A stretch of DNA of 14,072 bases from Phycisphaerae bacterium (GTDB taxonomy: Bacteria > Planctomycetota > Phycisphaerae > Phycisphaerales > SM1A02). The stretch spans positions 1-14,072 of the forward strand of contig PKCT01000076.1 of the NCBI GenBank assembly GCA_002862325.1, in the 5' to 3' direction. The notes under the pieces were generated by a model that was not told where the DNA came from, made no database searches, and saw only the letters and a list, made by a program, of their open reading frames with translations. Within the stretch, counting starts at the first letter, position 1; every line of letters starts with the position of its first letter. The position numbers were made by a program, and so were the translations under genes. Of the stretch, positions 7,076-14,072 are shown in pieces.

Positions 7076-9127
7076 ATGGAACTCGAACTCCTCTCCGGGA
7101 TTCGGTCACCACGCGACCTCAAGGCTCTGCCGATCGACCAGCTGCCCAAGCTCGCGTCGGAGATGCGCTTCGCAATCTGCAACCAGGTCCGACGGAGCGG
7201 AGGCCACCTCGCGCCGAATCTCGGCGTGGTCGAACTCTCGATCGCGATGCACTACGTCTTCGACTTCGGGCACGACCGCCTGTTGTTCGACGTCGGTCAC
7301 CAGTGCTACCCCCACAAGCTTCTCACCGGCCGACTGCCGATGCTGGACGGCCTTCGGACTCGCCAGGGCATGTCCGGTTTCCCCGAACCGCGCGAAAGCG
7401 ACTACGACCTCTTCTCCGTGGGCCACGCCGGCACCGGCATCTCCACCGCGGTGGGCATGGCCCGGGGCGACACGCTCAACGGCCAGGGATGGGCGCCGGA
7501 GAACGCCGACGGGCGCCGCGCCGTCGCGCTGATCGGCGACGCCTCGATCGTCAACGGGCTTGCGATGGAGGGCCTCAACAACGCCGGGACCCTCGGCCGT
7601 CAGTTCCTGGTGGTCCTCAACGACAACGGCATGTCCATCGCGAAGCCGCAGGGCGCCGTGGCCGCCTACTTCGATCGGGTGCGGTTGAGCCATTCCTACG
7701 GAGGCTTCAAGAAGGCCGCGAAGGAGATCGCCCGACACATCCCCGGCGGCGGAACGCTGTCCGAGCTCTATCACCGGATGGGTGAGATGAGCAAGGCGAT
7801 GATCTCCGAGGACGCCTGGTTCGAGAAGTTCAACCTGGTCACGGTCGGCCCCATCGACGGACACGACATTCCGACCCTGATCGAGTTCCTCAACGAGGCG
7901 GCCCACTTCGATCGTCCGATGGTCCTGCACGTCAAGACGGTCAAGGGCAAGGGCTACAGCTTCGCCGAAGGCGACGCGACCCGCTTCCATTCCCCGGGGG
8001 CGTTCGAGGTCGTCGACCGCGACGTGGCGGCGGCCGGCCCCGATACCAGCCCCGATACCGGTGGCGAGGAGAAGGACCTGGTGACCGAAGGATGCCGGGT
8101 CGAGATCAAGAAGTCCGGCCGCTCCTTCACCTCCGCCTTCGGCGACGCGATGTTGAATCTCATGAAGCGGGACCGCAAGGTCGTGGCCGCCACCGCGGCG
8201 ATGCCCGACGGCACCGGGATCTCCAAGGTCATGCCGGAGTTCCCCGATCGGACCTGGGACACGGGCATCTGCGAGAGTCACGCCATGGACATGATGGCGG
8301 GACTCGCCAAGACCGGCTGGAAGCCGTTCTTCGCGGTCTATTCGACCTTCGTCCAGCGGGCCTTCGACCAGGCGTTCCAGGAGGTCTCACTCCAGGGGCT
8401 GGCGGTCCGGCTCTGCCTGGACCGGGCCGGTTTCGTCGGTGGAGACGGCGCGGTTCACCACGGGTTCTGCGACATCTCGATCCTGTCCGCCCTACCCGAT
8501 GCCGTGATCTGCGCCGCAATGGACGAGCCGTCGCTCATCGCCGGACTCGACTTCATGGCCGACTACGACGCCGGCCTCTCCGCGATCCGCTACCCCCGCG
8601 ACAACGTGAGCGAGCGATTCGCCGAGGAGCCGTGCCCTCGCTTCGAGCTCGGCAAGGCCCGCCCCCTCTGCACCGTCGAGAAGCCCGACGTGGCGATCCT
8701 CGGATACGGCGTGATGGCGATCACCGGCATGGAGGTCAAGGACGAGCTCGGTGACGAGTACGCGGTCAGCGTCTACGACCCGCGCTTCGCCAAGCCCGTC
8801 GACGATGCCCTGCTGCAGGAACTGCTTGGAGCCGGCGTCCGCGTCTTCACCATCGAGGATCACTCGATCAAGGGCGGCTTCGGGACCCAGGTGCTCGAGG
8901 CGGCGAATCGACTGGGGCTGGACTCCAGATTGATCACGGTCTGCGGCATGCCCGACGGCTGGGTGTACCAGGGTGGGCGTGGCGAGCAGCTGGCCGAGGT
9001 CGGACTCGATCCGGTCTCGATCGCCCGGCGAATCCGCGCGGTGCTCAATGGCGAGATGGAGCCGGGTTCCGTGAACACCCCAACCATCGAGACGACCGGC
9101 ACCAAGCCTCGCATCGAAGCCTCCTGA
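7076..9127 (+). CDS. dxs: 1-deoxy-D-xylulose-5-phosphate synthase
   Basis: DXS joins pyruvate and glyceraldehyde 3-phosphate using thiamine diphosphate, the entry step of the MEP pathway. The 683-residue product is longer than the usual 620-640. The N-terminal domain has SGGHLAPNLG, DVGHQCYPHKLLTGR and GHAGTGISTA. The thiamine-binding motif is GDASIVNG (154-161) with LNDNGMSI (181-188): the third residue is Ala where family members have GDG. The pyrimidine domain has the catalytic Glu400 (GICESHAMD), YSTFVQRAFDQ and LDRAGFVGGDGAVHHG; the transketolase C-terminal domain follows. A linker rich in Pro, Asp and Gly (315-335) joins the first two domains. The ATG at 7076 is chosen because LLSGIRSPRDLK aligns with the start of E. 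coli DXS; no clear Shine-Dalgarno or -10 box precedes it, so co-transcription with ispA is likely. Confidence 0.93.
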   Translation: MELELLSGIRSPRDLKALPIDQLPKLASEMRFAICNQVRRSGGHLAPNLGVVELSIAMHYVFDFGHDRLLFDVGHQCYPHKLLTGRLPMLDGLRTRQGMSGFPEPRESDYDLFSVGHAGTGISTAVGMARGDTLNGQGWAPENADGRRAVALIGDASIVNGLAMEGLNNAGTLGRQFLVVLNDNGMSIAKPQGAVAAYFDRVRLSHSYGGFKKAAKEIARHIPGGGTLSELYHRMGEMSKAMISEDAWFEKFNLVTVGPIDGHDIPTLIEFLNEAAHFDRPMVLHVKTVKGKGYSFAEGDATRFHSPGAFEVVDRDVAAAGPDTSPDTGGEEKDLVTEGCRVEIKKSGRSFTSAFGDAMLNLMKRDRKVVAATAAMPDGTGISKVMPEFPDRTWDTGICESHAMDMMAGLAKTGWKPFFAVYSTFVQRAFDQAFQEVSLQGLAVRLCLDRAGFVGGDGAVHHGFCDISILSALPDAVICAAMDEPSLIAGLDFMADYDAGLSAIRYPRDNVSERFAEEPCPRFELGKARPLCTVEKPDVAILGYGVMAITGMEVKDELGDEYAVSVYDPRFAKPVDDALLQELLGAGVRVFTIEDHSIKGGFGTQVLEAANRLGLDSRLITVCGMPDGWVYQGGRGEQLAEVGLDPVSIARRIRAVLNGEMEPGSVNTPTIETTGTKPRIEAS

Positions 9128-9160
9128 GTCCGGCGGCGTCTGCTCCCGCACCCCATCAGT

Positions 9161-11014
9161 TCATTCGATCTCCTCGACCACGGCCGTGCGTTCGGCGCGT
9201 GGATCCCAGGTGTCGATCTCCTCGCGAGGTGGAGCCCAGTTCGCGGTCGTCAGGTGCCTCGGGTGCGGTCTCAGGCGCTCGGGCTGTCCGACCTGGTCCT
9301 GCCACTGGTCGTAGAAGCCTGGACCGACCCGTGCCTCTGCGAGGCGAATCAGGTCGCGGGCGAGGTCGATCCGGTCGAGCTTGATCAGGTCCAGGGCGAC
9401 CCAGGCCATGCGGTTGAGATATCGGGATGCCTGTTTGGCCTTCGGGGTCCACTCCACTTCGTCGCGGGTGGGCCGGGGCCAGGTGAACAGGTGGGAGAGC
9501 CCCATCTCCTCATGGCTGGCCTTGCTGTCCTGCCAGGAGAGGATCTTGAACTCAAGCGACTCCTCCGAAATCGGGTTCCAGAGCGTCTCGTTCTCTGAGA
9601 ACGTCCAGGACACCTGGTCGGATCCGCGACACTGCTCGTCGAAACGGGCGGTGATCTCATCCTCGGGAAAGAGGTCGAGGATCAGGTTGCCATGATCCTC
9701 CCACGAGTTCCGGTTCGCCAGGATCGACCAGGCCATCGCCTCGAAGGGTTCTGGGTATCCATCGCACTCCTGACGAATCCGGATCAATCGTTCGTAGGTT
9801 TCGGACTCCCGGCCGAGAAGCTTCATGGCCTCCATCCACAGCGTGAACTTCCATGGGTTCGGCTCCTGCACCGCCACCGCGGGGGTGAGCCGCTCCACCT
9901 GGCGATTCATGGTGTCGATGATCTGGTTCGAGCAGTCGGGCGCGCCTCGAATCATCTTGATCGTGTACGTCAGGCTTATGTCCAACCAGTGCTCGGGTTC
10001 CTCGGCGAGCGACGCGAGCTGCACGTTCAGGTCGTCGATGATCCGGAACGCCTCGTCGCAATCGCCGTCATCGATGGCGGCGTCGAAGCGCTTCTGGGCT
10101 CGTTCCAGTTCGAGCAGGCCCAGGAATCCGAAGTCGCGGGAGGCCGCGATCTCGGCCTTCCCGGGCAGGGCCTCCATCGCCAGGTCGGTTCGCGACTGCC
10201 AGTCCTCCGGTCCGATGAGGCCTCGGGCCTCGAGCTCGGCGCAGGCGATCTGCATGAGGACCACCAGCCCCTTCGCGGTCGGGTGGAGGTTGTCCTCGTT
10301 CATGAGGCCGCGCATCTGGACGCCGTCGAACCGGTTGCCCGCGATGGTGGCGGCGTCCTCGGCGTAGACCGAATCGATGAAGCGACCGAAATCGATCAGG
10401 ACGACGTTGGGGTGCCCGGCGGCCCACTGCTCGACCCGGGCGTTGAGATCGTCGAGCAGTTCCCGGGACGGCACCCGGTCGACATCGACGAACTCGATCA
10501 GGTCGGGGTCGATCGGCGGGATGTAGCCGAGCACCATCGGGATCTCGATCGCCTCCAGCTGCCCGAGCACCTCCTCGAGCGAGGCGTGCCGCCGGCGCGA
10601 TTCCTCTTCGGTGCCCAGGGCGTCCTCGTCGACCGGCAGGTGGGCCGACCAGAAGAGGAGGTCGATCGCGATGAGGCAGCTGGGGTCGGTGTCCATCGCC
10701 CGCTGGAGTTGTCGACGAGTGCTCTCGGTGGGGTCGCGGAAGTGGAAACCCGACGAGAAGTTCAGGGGCCGCCGATGGCTGGCCAGGACGACGGTGTCGT
10801 AGGACGCCTCCAGGTCGACGGAGATGGTGTCCGAGGAGTCCTCCGGATCTGGTGATGGAATCTCCGCCCCCACCCCGCTGGAGGCACTCGCCCCGACGAT
10901 CGCGGGTCGGCTCATGACCGGATGGTGGCAGCCTGCCACGAAGAGGATGGAGACGAGGATGGCGCAGAGCGCACCTCGTGTCTCGAACGTGCCCGGAATC
11001 TTCGCGTGTCGCAT
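9161..11014 (-). CDS. SGNH/GDSL-type hydrolase lipoprotein with large C-terminal helical region
   Basis: The 617-residue product starts with a lipoprotein signal peptide: basic N-terminus, hydrophobic ALCAILVSILFVAGC, with lipidation Cys at 29. The mature N-terminal half (about 36-265) fits an SGNH hydrolase: nucleophile block AIVGASASSG (Ser43 in place of the GDSL Ser) and, about 200 residues on, the Asp-His block EDNLHPTAKG (Asp241, His244). A clear block III Asn was not identified, so the fold call is firmer than the activity. Residues 270-617 are helical-looking, Trp-rich and match no domain I can name. The substrate may be an acyl ester on cell-surface sugar; this is inference. ATG at 11012-11014 is preferred because the signal peptide follows directly and GGAG lies about 10 nt upstream; the open frame extends to 11137 but without signal-like sequence. 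It converges on dxs with 33 nt between stops. Confidence 0.72.
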   Translation of the reverse strand: MRHAKIPGTFETRGALCAILVSILFVAGCHHPVMSRPAIVGASASSGVGAEIPSPDPEDSSDTISVDLEASYDTVVLASHRRPLNFSSGFHFRDPTESTRRQLQRAMDTDPSCLIAIDLLFWSAHLPVDEDALGTEEESRRRHASLEEVLGQLEAIEIPMVLGYIPPIDPDLIEFVDVDRVPSRELLDDLNARVEQWAAGHPNVVLIDFGRFIDSVYAEDAATIAGNRFDGVQMRGLMNEDNLHPTAKGLVVLMQIACAELEARGLIGPEDWQSRTDLAMEALPGKAEIAASRDFGFLGLLELERAQKRFDAAIDDGDCDEAFRIIDDLNVQLASLAEEPEHWLDISLTYTIKMIRGAPDCSNQIIDTMNRQVERLTPAVAVQEPNPWKFTLWMEAMKLLGRESETYERLIRIRQECDGYPEPFEAMAWSILANRNSWEDHGNLILDLFPEDEITARFDEQCRGSDQVSWTFSENETLWNPISEESLEFKILSWQDSKASHEEMGLSHLFTWPRPTRDEVEWTPKAKQASRYLNRMAWVALDLIKLDRIDLARDLIRLAEARVGPGFYDQWQDQVGQPERLRPHPRHLTTANWAPPREEIDTWDPRAERTAVVEEIE

Positions 11015-11314
11015 CAATCGTCGCTCCATGTCATGCTGAACATGGCCCCGGCCTCGACGTAGAGGTCCCGAGCCTCGGTGAAGAGGTGGCTCGGCACCGA
11101 TCCGTACGTGAAAGAGAGACTTTTTCCGATCGAGCATAATCCAACAACGCGGATCGGCAACTCCAAATTTCCGTGATACCTATGAACACGTCCGTAGATC
11201 TCCTCGCGAATCAGAGCTTCCGAGACCAGGTCCCGCTCCGCATGCTTCCTTTGGACAACGTCGCAACCGGCATCGGAAGCATTCCGGTGCTGCTCGACGT
11301 GGGTCTGGTTGAAC
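11014..11314 (-). pseudogene. Possible gene remnant ending on the SGNH lipoprotein start (TGATG)
   Basis: A minus-strand frame ends with TGA at 11016-11014, overlapping the lipoprotein ATG by one base. Its last 40 or so codons have the GC-rich third positions of real genes here and end in a plausible beta-rich tail (FTEARDLYVEAGAMFSMTWSDD is split here as FTEARDLYVEA and GAMFSMTWSDD). Further upstream the third-position bias fades, no good start codon with a ribosome site is seen, and the open frame runs antisense into the HAD gene. This fits a truncated or decayed gene that once sat in an operon with the lipoprotein; chance is the alternative. No family was recognised. Confidence 0.25.
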
Positions 11315-11400
11315 GACGCTGACCGAGCGATGGACGAACCACTCACGAGCCCTGGCCCGGTCCGATCCGGCGGGGCTCGTTGCCTGCTCGCCGATCCCTG
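11015..11400. other. Gap of about 390 bp without a convincing gene; AT-richer than neighbours
   Basis: The stretch between the SGNH lipoprotein and the HAD phosphatase holds no recognisable tRNA, repeat or transposase. Its middle (about 11100-11310) is visibly richer in A and T than the surrounding DNA. It contains a minus-strand open frame that looks partly coding and ends exactly on the lipoprotein start, and a competing 46-codon plus-strand frame (both listed separately). A 6-bp inverted repeat (CGAGCC 11069-11074 / GGCTCG 11088-11093) has no T-tract and no clear role. Confidence 0.5.
11182..11322 (+). CDS. Possible small protein of 46 residues, unknown
   Basis: ATG at 11182 opens a 46-codon frame beginning MNTSVDLLANQSFRDQVPLR and ending LLDVGLVERR, with about 70% G or C at third positions. 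There is no Shine-Dalgarno sequence; an AT-rich stretch with GATACCTA lies just before the ATG. It overlaps the possible minus-strand remnant, so at most one of the two is likely to be real. No membrane segment or known motif is seen. Confidence 0.2.
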   Translation: MNTSVDLLANQSFRDQVPLRMLPLDNVATGIGSIPVLLDVGLVERR

Positions 11401-11406
11401 TACGCT
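11401..11406 (+). promoter_or_regulatory. Putative -10 box of a leaderless HAD-gene transcript
   Basis: TACGCT ends 8 nt before the ATG at 11415, the same layout as at ispG, ispA and the ExbB-like gene. No Shine-Dalgarno sequence precedes the start. Confidence 0.4.
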
Positions 11407-11414
11407 CCACGGGC

Positions 11415-12137
11415 ATGACCCCGACCGACCTGGTGCTCTTCGACATCGACGGGACGCTCCTGGATACCCAGGATGCGGGCGTGGTCGCGTATGCACGCGC
11501 GGCGAAGACGGTGTTCGGAACCCCGTTCAGCTTCGGGAACGTGCCGGTGCACGGGCGACTCGACTCGGAGAACTACGCCGACGCGGTCCGCCGTCACCTG
11601 ACCGACGTCGATCCCCGCGAGTACGAGGCGACGTTCAGGAACCGCTACGCGGCGGAACTCGAGGCGATCGCACGCGATGCCGGTGGGTTCCAGCCGTGCA
11701 TCGGCGCACTCGAATGCCTCGAGATGCTCGAGTCGCGTTCCGAGGTCGAGCTCGGACTCCTCACCGGCAACTGGGCGGAGACGGGCCGGCTGAAGATCCG
11801 CCACGCGGGAATCGATCCCAATCGATTTCGATGCAACGCCTTCGCGGACGACGGCGATCATCGAAACGATCTCGTGCCGATCGCACGACGTGCCTTCCAT
11901 GATGCTCACGGCGCGGTGCCGAACCGGATTCTGGTCGTCGGCGACACCCCTCGGGACATCGAGTGCGCACACGCCGGAGGCGCCATCGCCGTCGGCGTGG
12001 CGACCGGCATCCACTCGGCGGAGGTGCTTCGGGCGGCCGGCGCCGACCTGGCAGTCGAAGACCTCACCGCCGGTCGCGCGATGTTCGCGCGGCTGTTGGA
12101 TTCGGCCTCCGGTGCCGAGCCGCCCGCGGAACGGTAG
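11415..12137 (+). CDS. HAD-superfamily phosphatase, phosphoglycolate phosphatase-like
   Basis: The 240-residue cytoplasmic protein has the HAD motifs: I, FDIDGTLLD with nucleophile Asp10 and acid/base Asp12; II, LLTGN with Thr117; IV, VVGDTPRDIECA with Asp177 and Asp181. The cap is a helical C1 insert between motif I and II. At the expected place of the motif III Lys is HRNDLVPIA, so an Arg or another Lys (such as Lys127) would have to fill that role. The family removes phosphate from small molecules such as phosphoglycolate or sugar phosphates; the substrate cannot be read from sequence. The ATP-grasp gene follows 25 nt later on the same strand, suggesting a shared transcript. Confidence 0.85.
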   Translation: MTPTDLVLFDIDGTLLDTQDAGVVAYARAAKTVFGTPFSFGNVPVHGRLDSENYADAVRRHLTDVDPREYEATFRNRYAAELEAIARDAGGFQPCIGALECLEMLESRSEVELGLLTGNWAETGRLKIRHAGIDPNRFRCNAFADDGDHRNDLVPIARRAFHDAHGAVPNRILVVGDTPRDIECAHAGGAIAVGVATGIHSAEVLRAAGADLAVEDLTAGRAMFARLLDSASGAEPPAER

Positions 12138-12162
12138 GATCCGGCGTCACCTCGGAGCCTTT

Positions 12163-13161
12163 GTGCGAATCTGCCTGCTGACCACCCAGGACCTCGACGC
12201 CGATCCGTTCCCGGAGGACGATTGGCCGTGCGATCCGCGTCCCTTCCTTCTGGATCACGACTGGACGGTGGAGACGCTCGTGGACAAGGCGAGTTCGCCG
12301 GGCCGGGTCGATGAACTGGTCGACGCCGGCTTCGACCTCTTCTTCAACCTGTGCGACGGCGCGGCCGACCAGGATCTTCCCGGCATCGAGGTCGTCGAGA
12401 CCCTCGAGCGGCGTTGCGTACCGTTCGTCGGTGCGATCTCGACGTGTTACGAACCGACCCGGATCCAGATGAAGGAGGCGTGCCGCCGCGTCGGGGTATC
12501 CAGCCCGAACTACGTGATGGTGGAATGCGAGGCCGACATCGCACGGGCGGCGGCGACGCTCCGGTTCCCGCTCTTCGTCAAGCACCACAGCAGCTACGCG
12601 AGCGTGGACCTCAGCCGACGAAGCCGGGTGCGCACGCCGGCCGGCCTCGAGATCCAGGCGAAGAAGATCCTGAGACGGCATGGCGCCGCCCTGGTCGAGG
12701 AGTTCGTCGAGGGCATCGAGTGCACCGTGCTCGTCTCGGAGAATCCCGAAGACTCCGCGAATCCCTGGACCTACATGCCGGTCCAGTACGCCTTCCCGAA
12801 GGGAGAGTCGTTCAAGCACGCGGACATGAAGTGGGTCGAGTACGACCGACTGGAAACGGTCCCCGTCGCCGATCCCGAGCTCGCTCGCCGACTCCGCAGG
12901 GAATCCGCCGCCTTCTTCCTGGCCATCGGCGCCGCGAGCTTCGCCCGCTGCGACATGAGGATCGACCGGGACGGTCGAATCCAAATGCTCGAGATCAACC
13001 CCAACTGCGGCGTGTACTACCCCGAGACCGATCCCGGCAGCGCCGATCTCTGCCTCAAACTCGATCCGGGCGGACACGTCGCGTTCACGGAACGTCTGGT
13101 CGGCGCGGCGTTGGCCCGTCACGGTCGACGCCTCGACGCAAGCTCCGCGGGGAGGACATGA
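12163..13161 (+). CDS. ATP-grasp enzyme related to D-alanine-D-alanine ligase
   Basis: A 332-residue ATP-grasp protein. The N-terminal domain has FNLCDG (61-66), comparable to the FNALHG-like element of Ddl, and FVGA-S-CYEPTRIQMKEACRRVG, the region where the substrate-entry Lys/helix starts in Ddl. ATP-grasp features follow: RFPLFVKHHSSYAS with Lys140, ALVEEFVEGIECTV (176-189), and metal-binding Asp264 (ARCDMRID) with Glu277 and Asn279 or Asn281 in LEINPNCGVYYPE. It should join a carboxylate to an amine through an acyl phosphate. Housekeeping Ddl is normally in the cell-wall cluster, so this is probably a paralogue with another substrate. The GTG at 12163 has GGAG 5 nt upstream and opens with MRICLLT, a typical first strand; longer frames overlap the HAD gene. 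Confidence 0.85.
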   Translation: MRICLLTTQDLDADPFPEDDWPCDPRPFLLDHDWTVETLVDKASSPGRVDELVDAGFDLFFNLCDGAADQDLPGIEVVETLERRCVPFVGAISTCYEPTRIQMKEACRRVGVSSPNYVMVECEADIARAAATLRFPLFVKHHSSYASVDLSRRSRVRTPAGLEIQAKKILRRHGAALVEEFVEGIECTVLVSENPEDSANPWTYMPVQYAFPKGESFKHADMKWVEYDRLETVPVADPELARRLRRESAAFFLAIGAASFARCDMRIDRDGRIQMLEINPNCGVYYPETDPGSADLCLKLDPGGHVAFTERLVGAALARHGRRLDASSAGRT

Positions 13162-13304
13162 GTGCTGCCGAGGAGATGACACGCCAGCCTCGTCTGGTAC
13201 GAACGGGCTGCGCCTCACAGCGAAGGGCGTCCCCAGAGCCTGTTCAGGCGAACGCAGAGGGTCATCGCGCTTCGATTACGATAAAATCGCCAAATCAGGC
13301 GTGA
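13158..13304 (+). CDS. Possible 48-residue reading frame overlapping the ATP-grasp stop
   Basis: ATG at 13158 overlaps the ATP-grasp stop (ATGA) and GGAGG lies 2 nt upstream, closer than usual. The frame starts MSAAEEMTRQPRLVRTG and ends TIKSPNQA. Third positions are only about 57% G or C, well below the neighbours, and there is no recognisable motif, so it may be non-coding. It is listed because of its position. Confidence 0.15.
   Translation: MSAAEEMTRQPRLVRTGCASQRRASPEPVQANAEGHRASITIKSPNQA
13282..13287 (+). promoter_or_regulatory. Possible -10 box upstream of the secreted-protein gene
   Basis: TAAAAT lies in an AT-rich patch within the 266-bp gap between the ATP-grasp gene and the secreted-protein gene at 13428. 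It would give a leader of about 135 nt. No good -35 box is visible, and no sigma-54 type site was found in the gap. Confidence 0.25.
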
Positions 13305-13427
13305 AAAGGCAGGCAGACTCCTCTCGATGCTTTACTCTACCGTCCGATAGCGACAGTATTCGGCGTGCGATCTGTCGCCTGGGGGCCACTCGAGCGGATG
13401 TCCGCTCCTCATGGAGAGTCGAACAAG

Positions 13428-13940
13428 ATGAATCAGAATAGAAGAGAGATGACTGTCGTTGTGCCGATCGCCGCATTCACGATCGCGGCATCGGCGTTGA
13501 CCGCCCACAGCGACGTCATGGTCGGCGACACGCTCGAACTGGACTACCTGAACACCAACCCCGGTCGTACGGTCGACTGGGCGTTCAAGAATCACAGCGG
13601 ACGCACCAAGGCCGGCTTCTACAACTGGGAAGGCGGCATTCGCACCTTCTGCATTCAGTTGAGAGAAAGCATCGCCGACGACGCGACGACCTACGATGTG
13701 GTCGCGCTCGCCGACGCGCCCGACAATCCGCCCGCGCCCGGTCCTCTCGGCGACGTCCGGGCGGCCGTGATGCAGGATCTGTTCTCCCGCTACTACAACG
13801 AACTGTTCACCAAGTCCGGCTCGACGGCGAAGAACTGGGCGGCGGCGATGGCCTTCTTCAACTTCCGCAGGTCACTTTCAACGGCTTTGAGCTCCTCCTT
13901 CAGTTGGTTCTCCGACTTCTCGTCTTCGCGCGTCCGGTGA
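13428..13940 (+). pseudogene. Secreted protein (PEP-CTERM-associated look), 3' part apparently replaced
   Basis: The product starts with a signal peptide (MNQNRREMTVVVPIAAFTIA, cut probably after about residue 27). Residues 30-143 resemble exported planctomycete proteins often carrying a PEP-CTERM tail: FCIQLRE (75-80), a stretch with ALADAPDNPPAPGPLGDVRA, then LFSRYYNELF and a WAAAMAF element that in such proteins leads into a QLAIWEI-type strand. Here the frame instead runs, from about 13857, into Phe-Asn-Phe-Arg-Arg and low-complexity Ser-rich residues that are the antisense of a coiled-coil gene, stopping at 13940. No sorting signal is present. So only about 143 residues look native; the rest reflects a rearrangement or an assembly join. 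The ATG at 13428 is chosen for the signal peptide; no strong Shine-Dalgarno is seen. Confidence 0.55.
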
Positions 13941-14072
13941 AAGAGCGACTCCAACTGCTGCCGCCGCTGCTCCTCGTACTCGAGGCTGTATGTCTGCGTA
14001 ATGCTCACGCCCAGCGCCGCCGCCTTCGCCTCGAGCTTCCGGGCCACTGCTTCCTTCGGATCGAAGAAACCG
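13793..14072 (-). pseudogene. Coiled-coil protein fragment entering from the right edge, 3' end apparently broken
   Basis: The minus-strand frame is open to the window edge (GFFDPKEAVARKLEAKAAAL onward) and stops at 13793. It is rich in Glu, Lys, Gln and Arg with a heptad-like pattern (LEYEEQRRQQLESLF, then KEELKAVESDLRKLKKA), so a long coiled coil is likely. The last 18 or so codons (AAAQFFAVEPDLVNSSL) lose this pattern and are the exact antisense of the secreted-protein gene, so the native end is probably missing. The family is unknown; the start lies outside the window. Confidence 0.45.

Noticed and set aside
9692..10855. Plus-strand open frame of 387 codons opposite the SGNH lipoprotein
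   Set aside because: The minus strand has a signal peptide, lipobox and catalytic blocks; the plus frame has none.
11069..11093. CGAGCC/GGCTCG inverted repeat as a terminator
   Set aside because: It lies upstream of the lipoprotein start on that strand, has a 13-nt loop and no T-tract.
12064..13218. Minus-strand open frame of 384 codons opposite the ATP-grasp gene
   Set aside because: Antisense of a protein with clear ATP-grasp motifs; composition typical of a shadow.
13158..13304. Short frame after the ATP-grasp gene as a ribosomal peptide precursor
   Set aside because: No repeated core, no leader motif and weak third-position bias; kept only as a low-confidence feature.

Overview
The window reads as chromosomal DNA from a high-GC bacterium with dense coding. 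The best guess is a planctomycete of the Phycisphaerae type. That rests on inference from a type II pseudopilin-like protein, a FHA-GAF-SpoIIE phosphatase, an SGNH lipoprotein and a secreted protein resembling PEP-CTERM-associated ones, together with several promoters whose -10 box sits directly before the start codon. No rRNA, tRNA, CRISPR array, insertion sequence or phage module was seen.

Layout: a nucleoside-type MFS transporter (minus strand, cut by the left edge) diverges from ispG at about 1.2 kb. A pseudopilin-like gene follows ispG and converges on a two-gene minus-strand operon (3.7-6.0 kb) that encodes an ExbB/TolQ/MotA-like proton channel and, overlapping it by 4 nt, a FHA-GAF-SpoIIE phosphatase. 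Divergent from that operon lie a short-chain polyprenyl diphosphate synthase (ispA-like) and dxs. A 617-residue SGNH-hydrolase lipoprotein lies on the minus strand and converges on dxs. About 400 bp without a convincing gene follow, holding a possible gene remnant. A HAD phosphatase and a D-Ala-D-Ala-ligase-like ATP-grasp enzyme then form a plus-strand pair. The right end holds the 5' part of a secreted protein gene that appears broken: its reading frame runs into the antisense of a coiled-coil gene entering from the right edge.

Functionally, three genes belong to isoprenoid synthesis: dxs (first MEP step), ispG (late MEP step) and ispA (chain elongation). The ExbB-like/phosphatase pair looks like a signalling unit with no ExbD/TolR partner in view. 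The HAD/ATP-grasp pair has no assignable substrate. No defence or mobile system was found; the most unusual items are the channel-phosphatase pair, the leaderless promoter layout and the broken locus at the right end.
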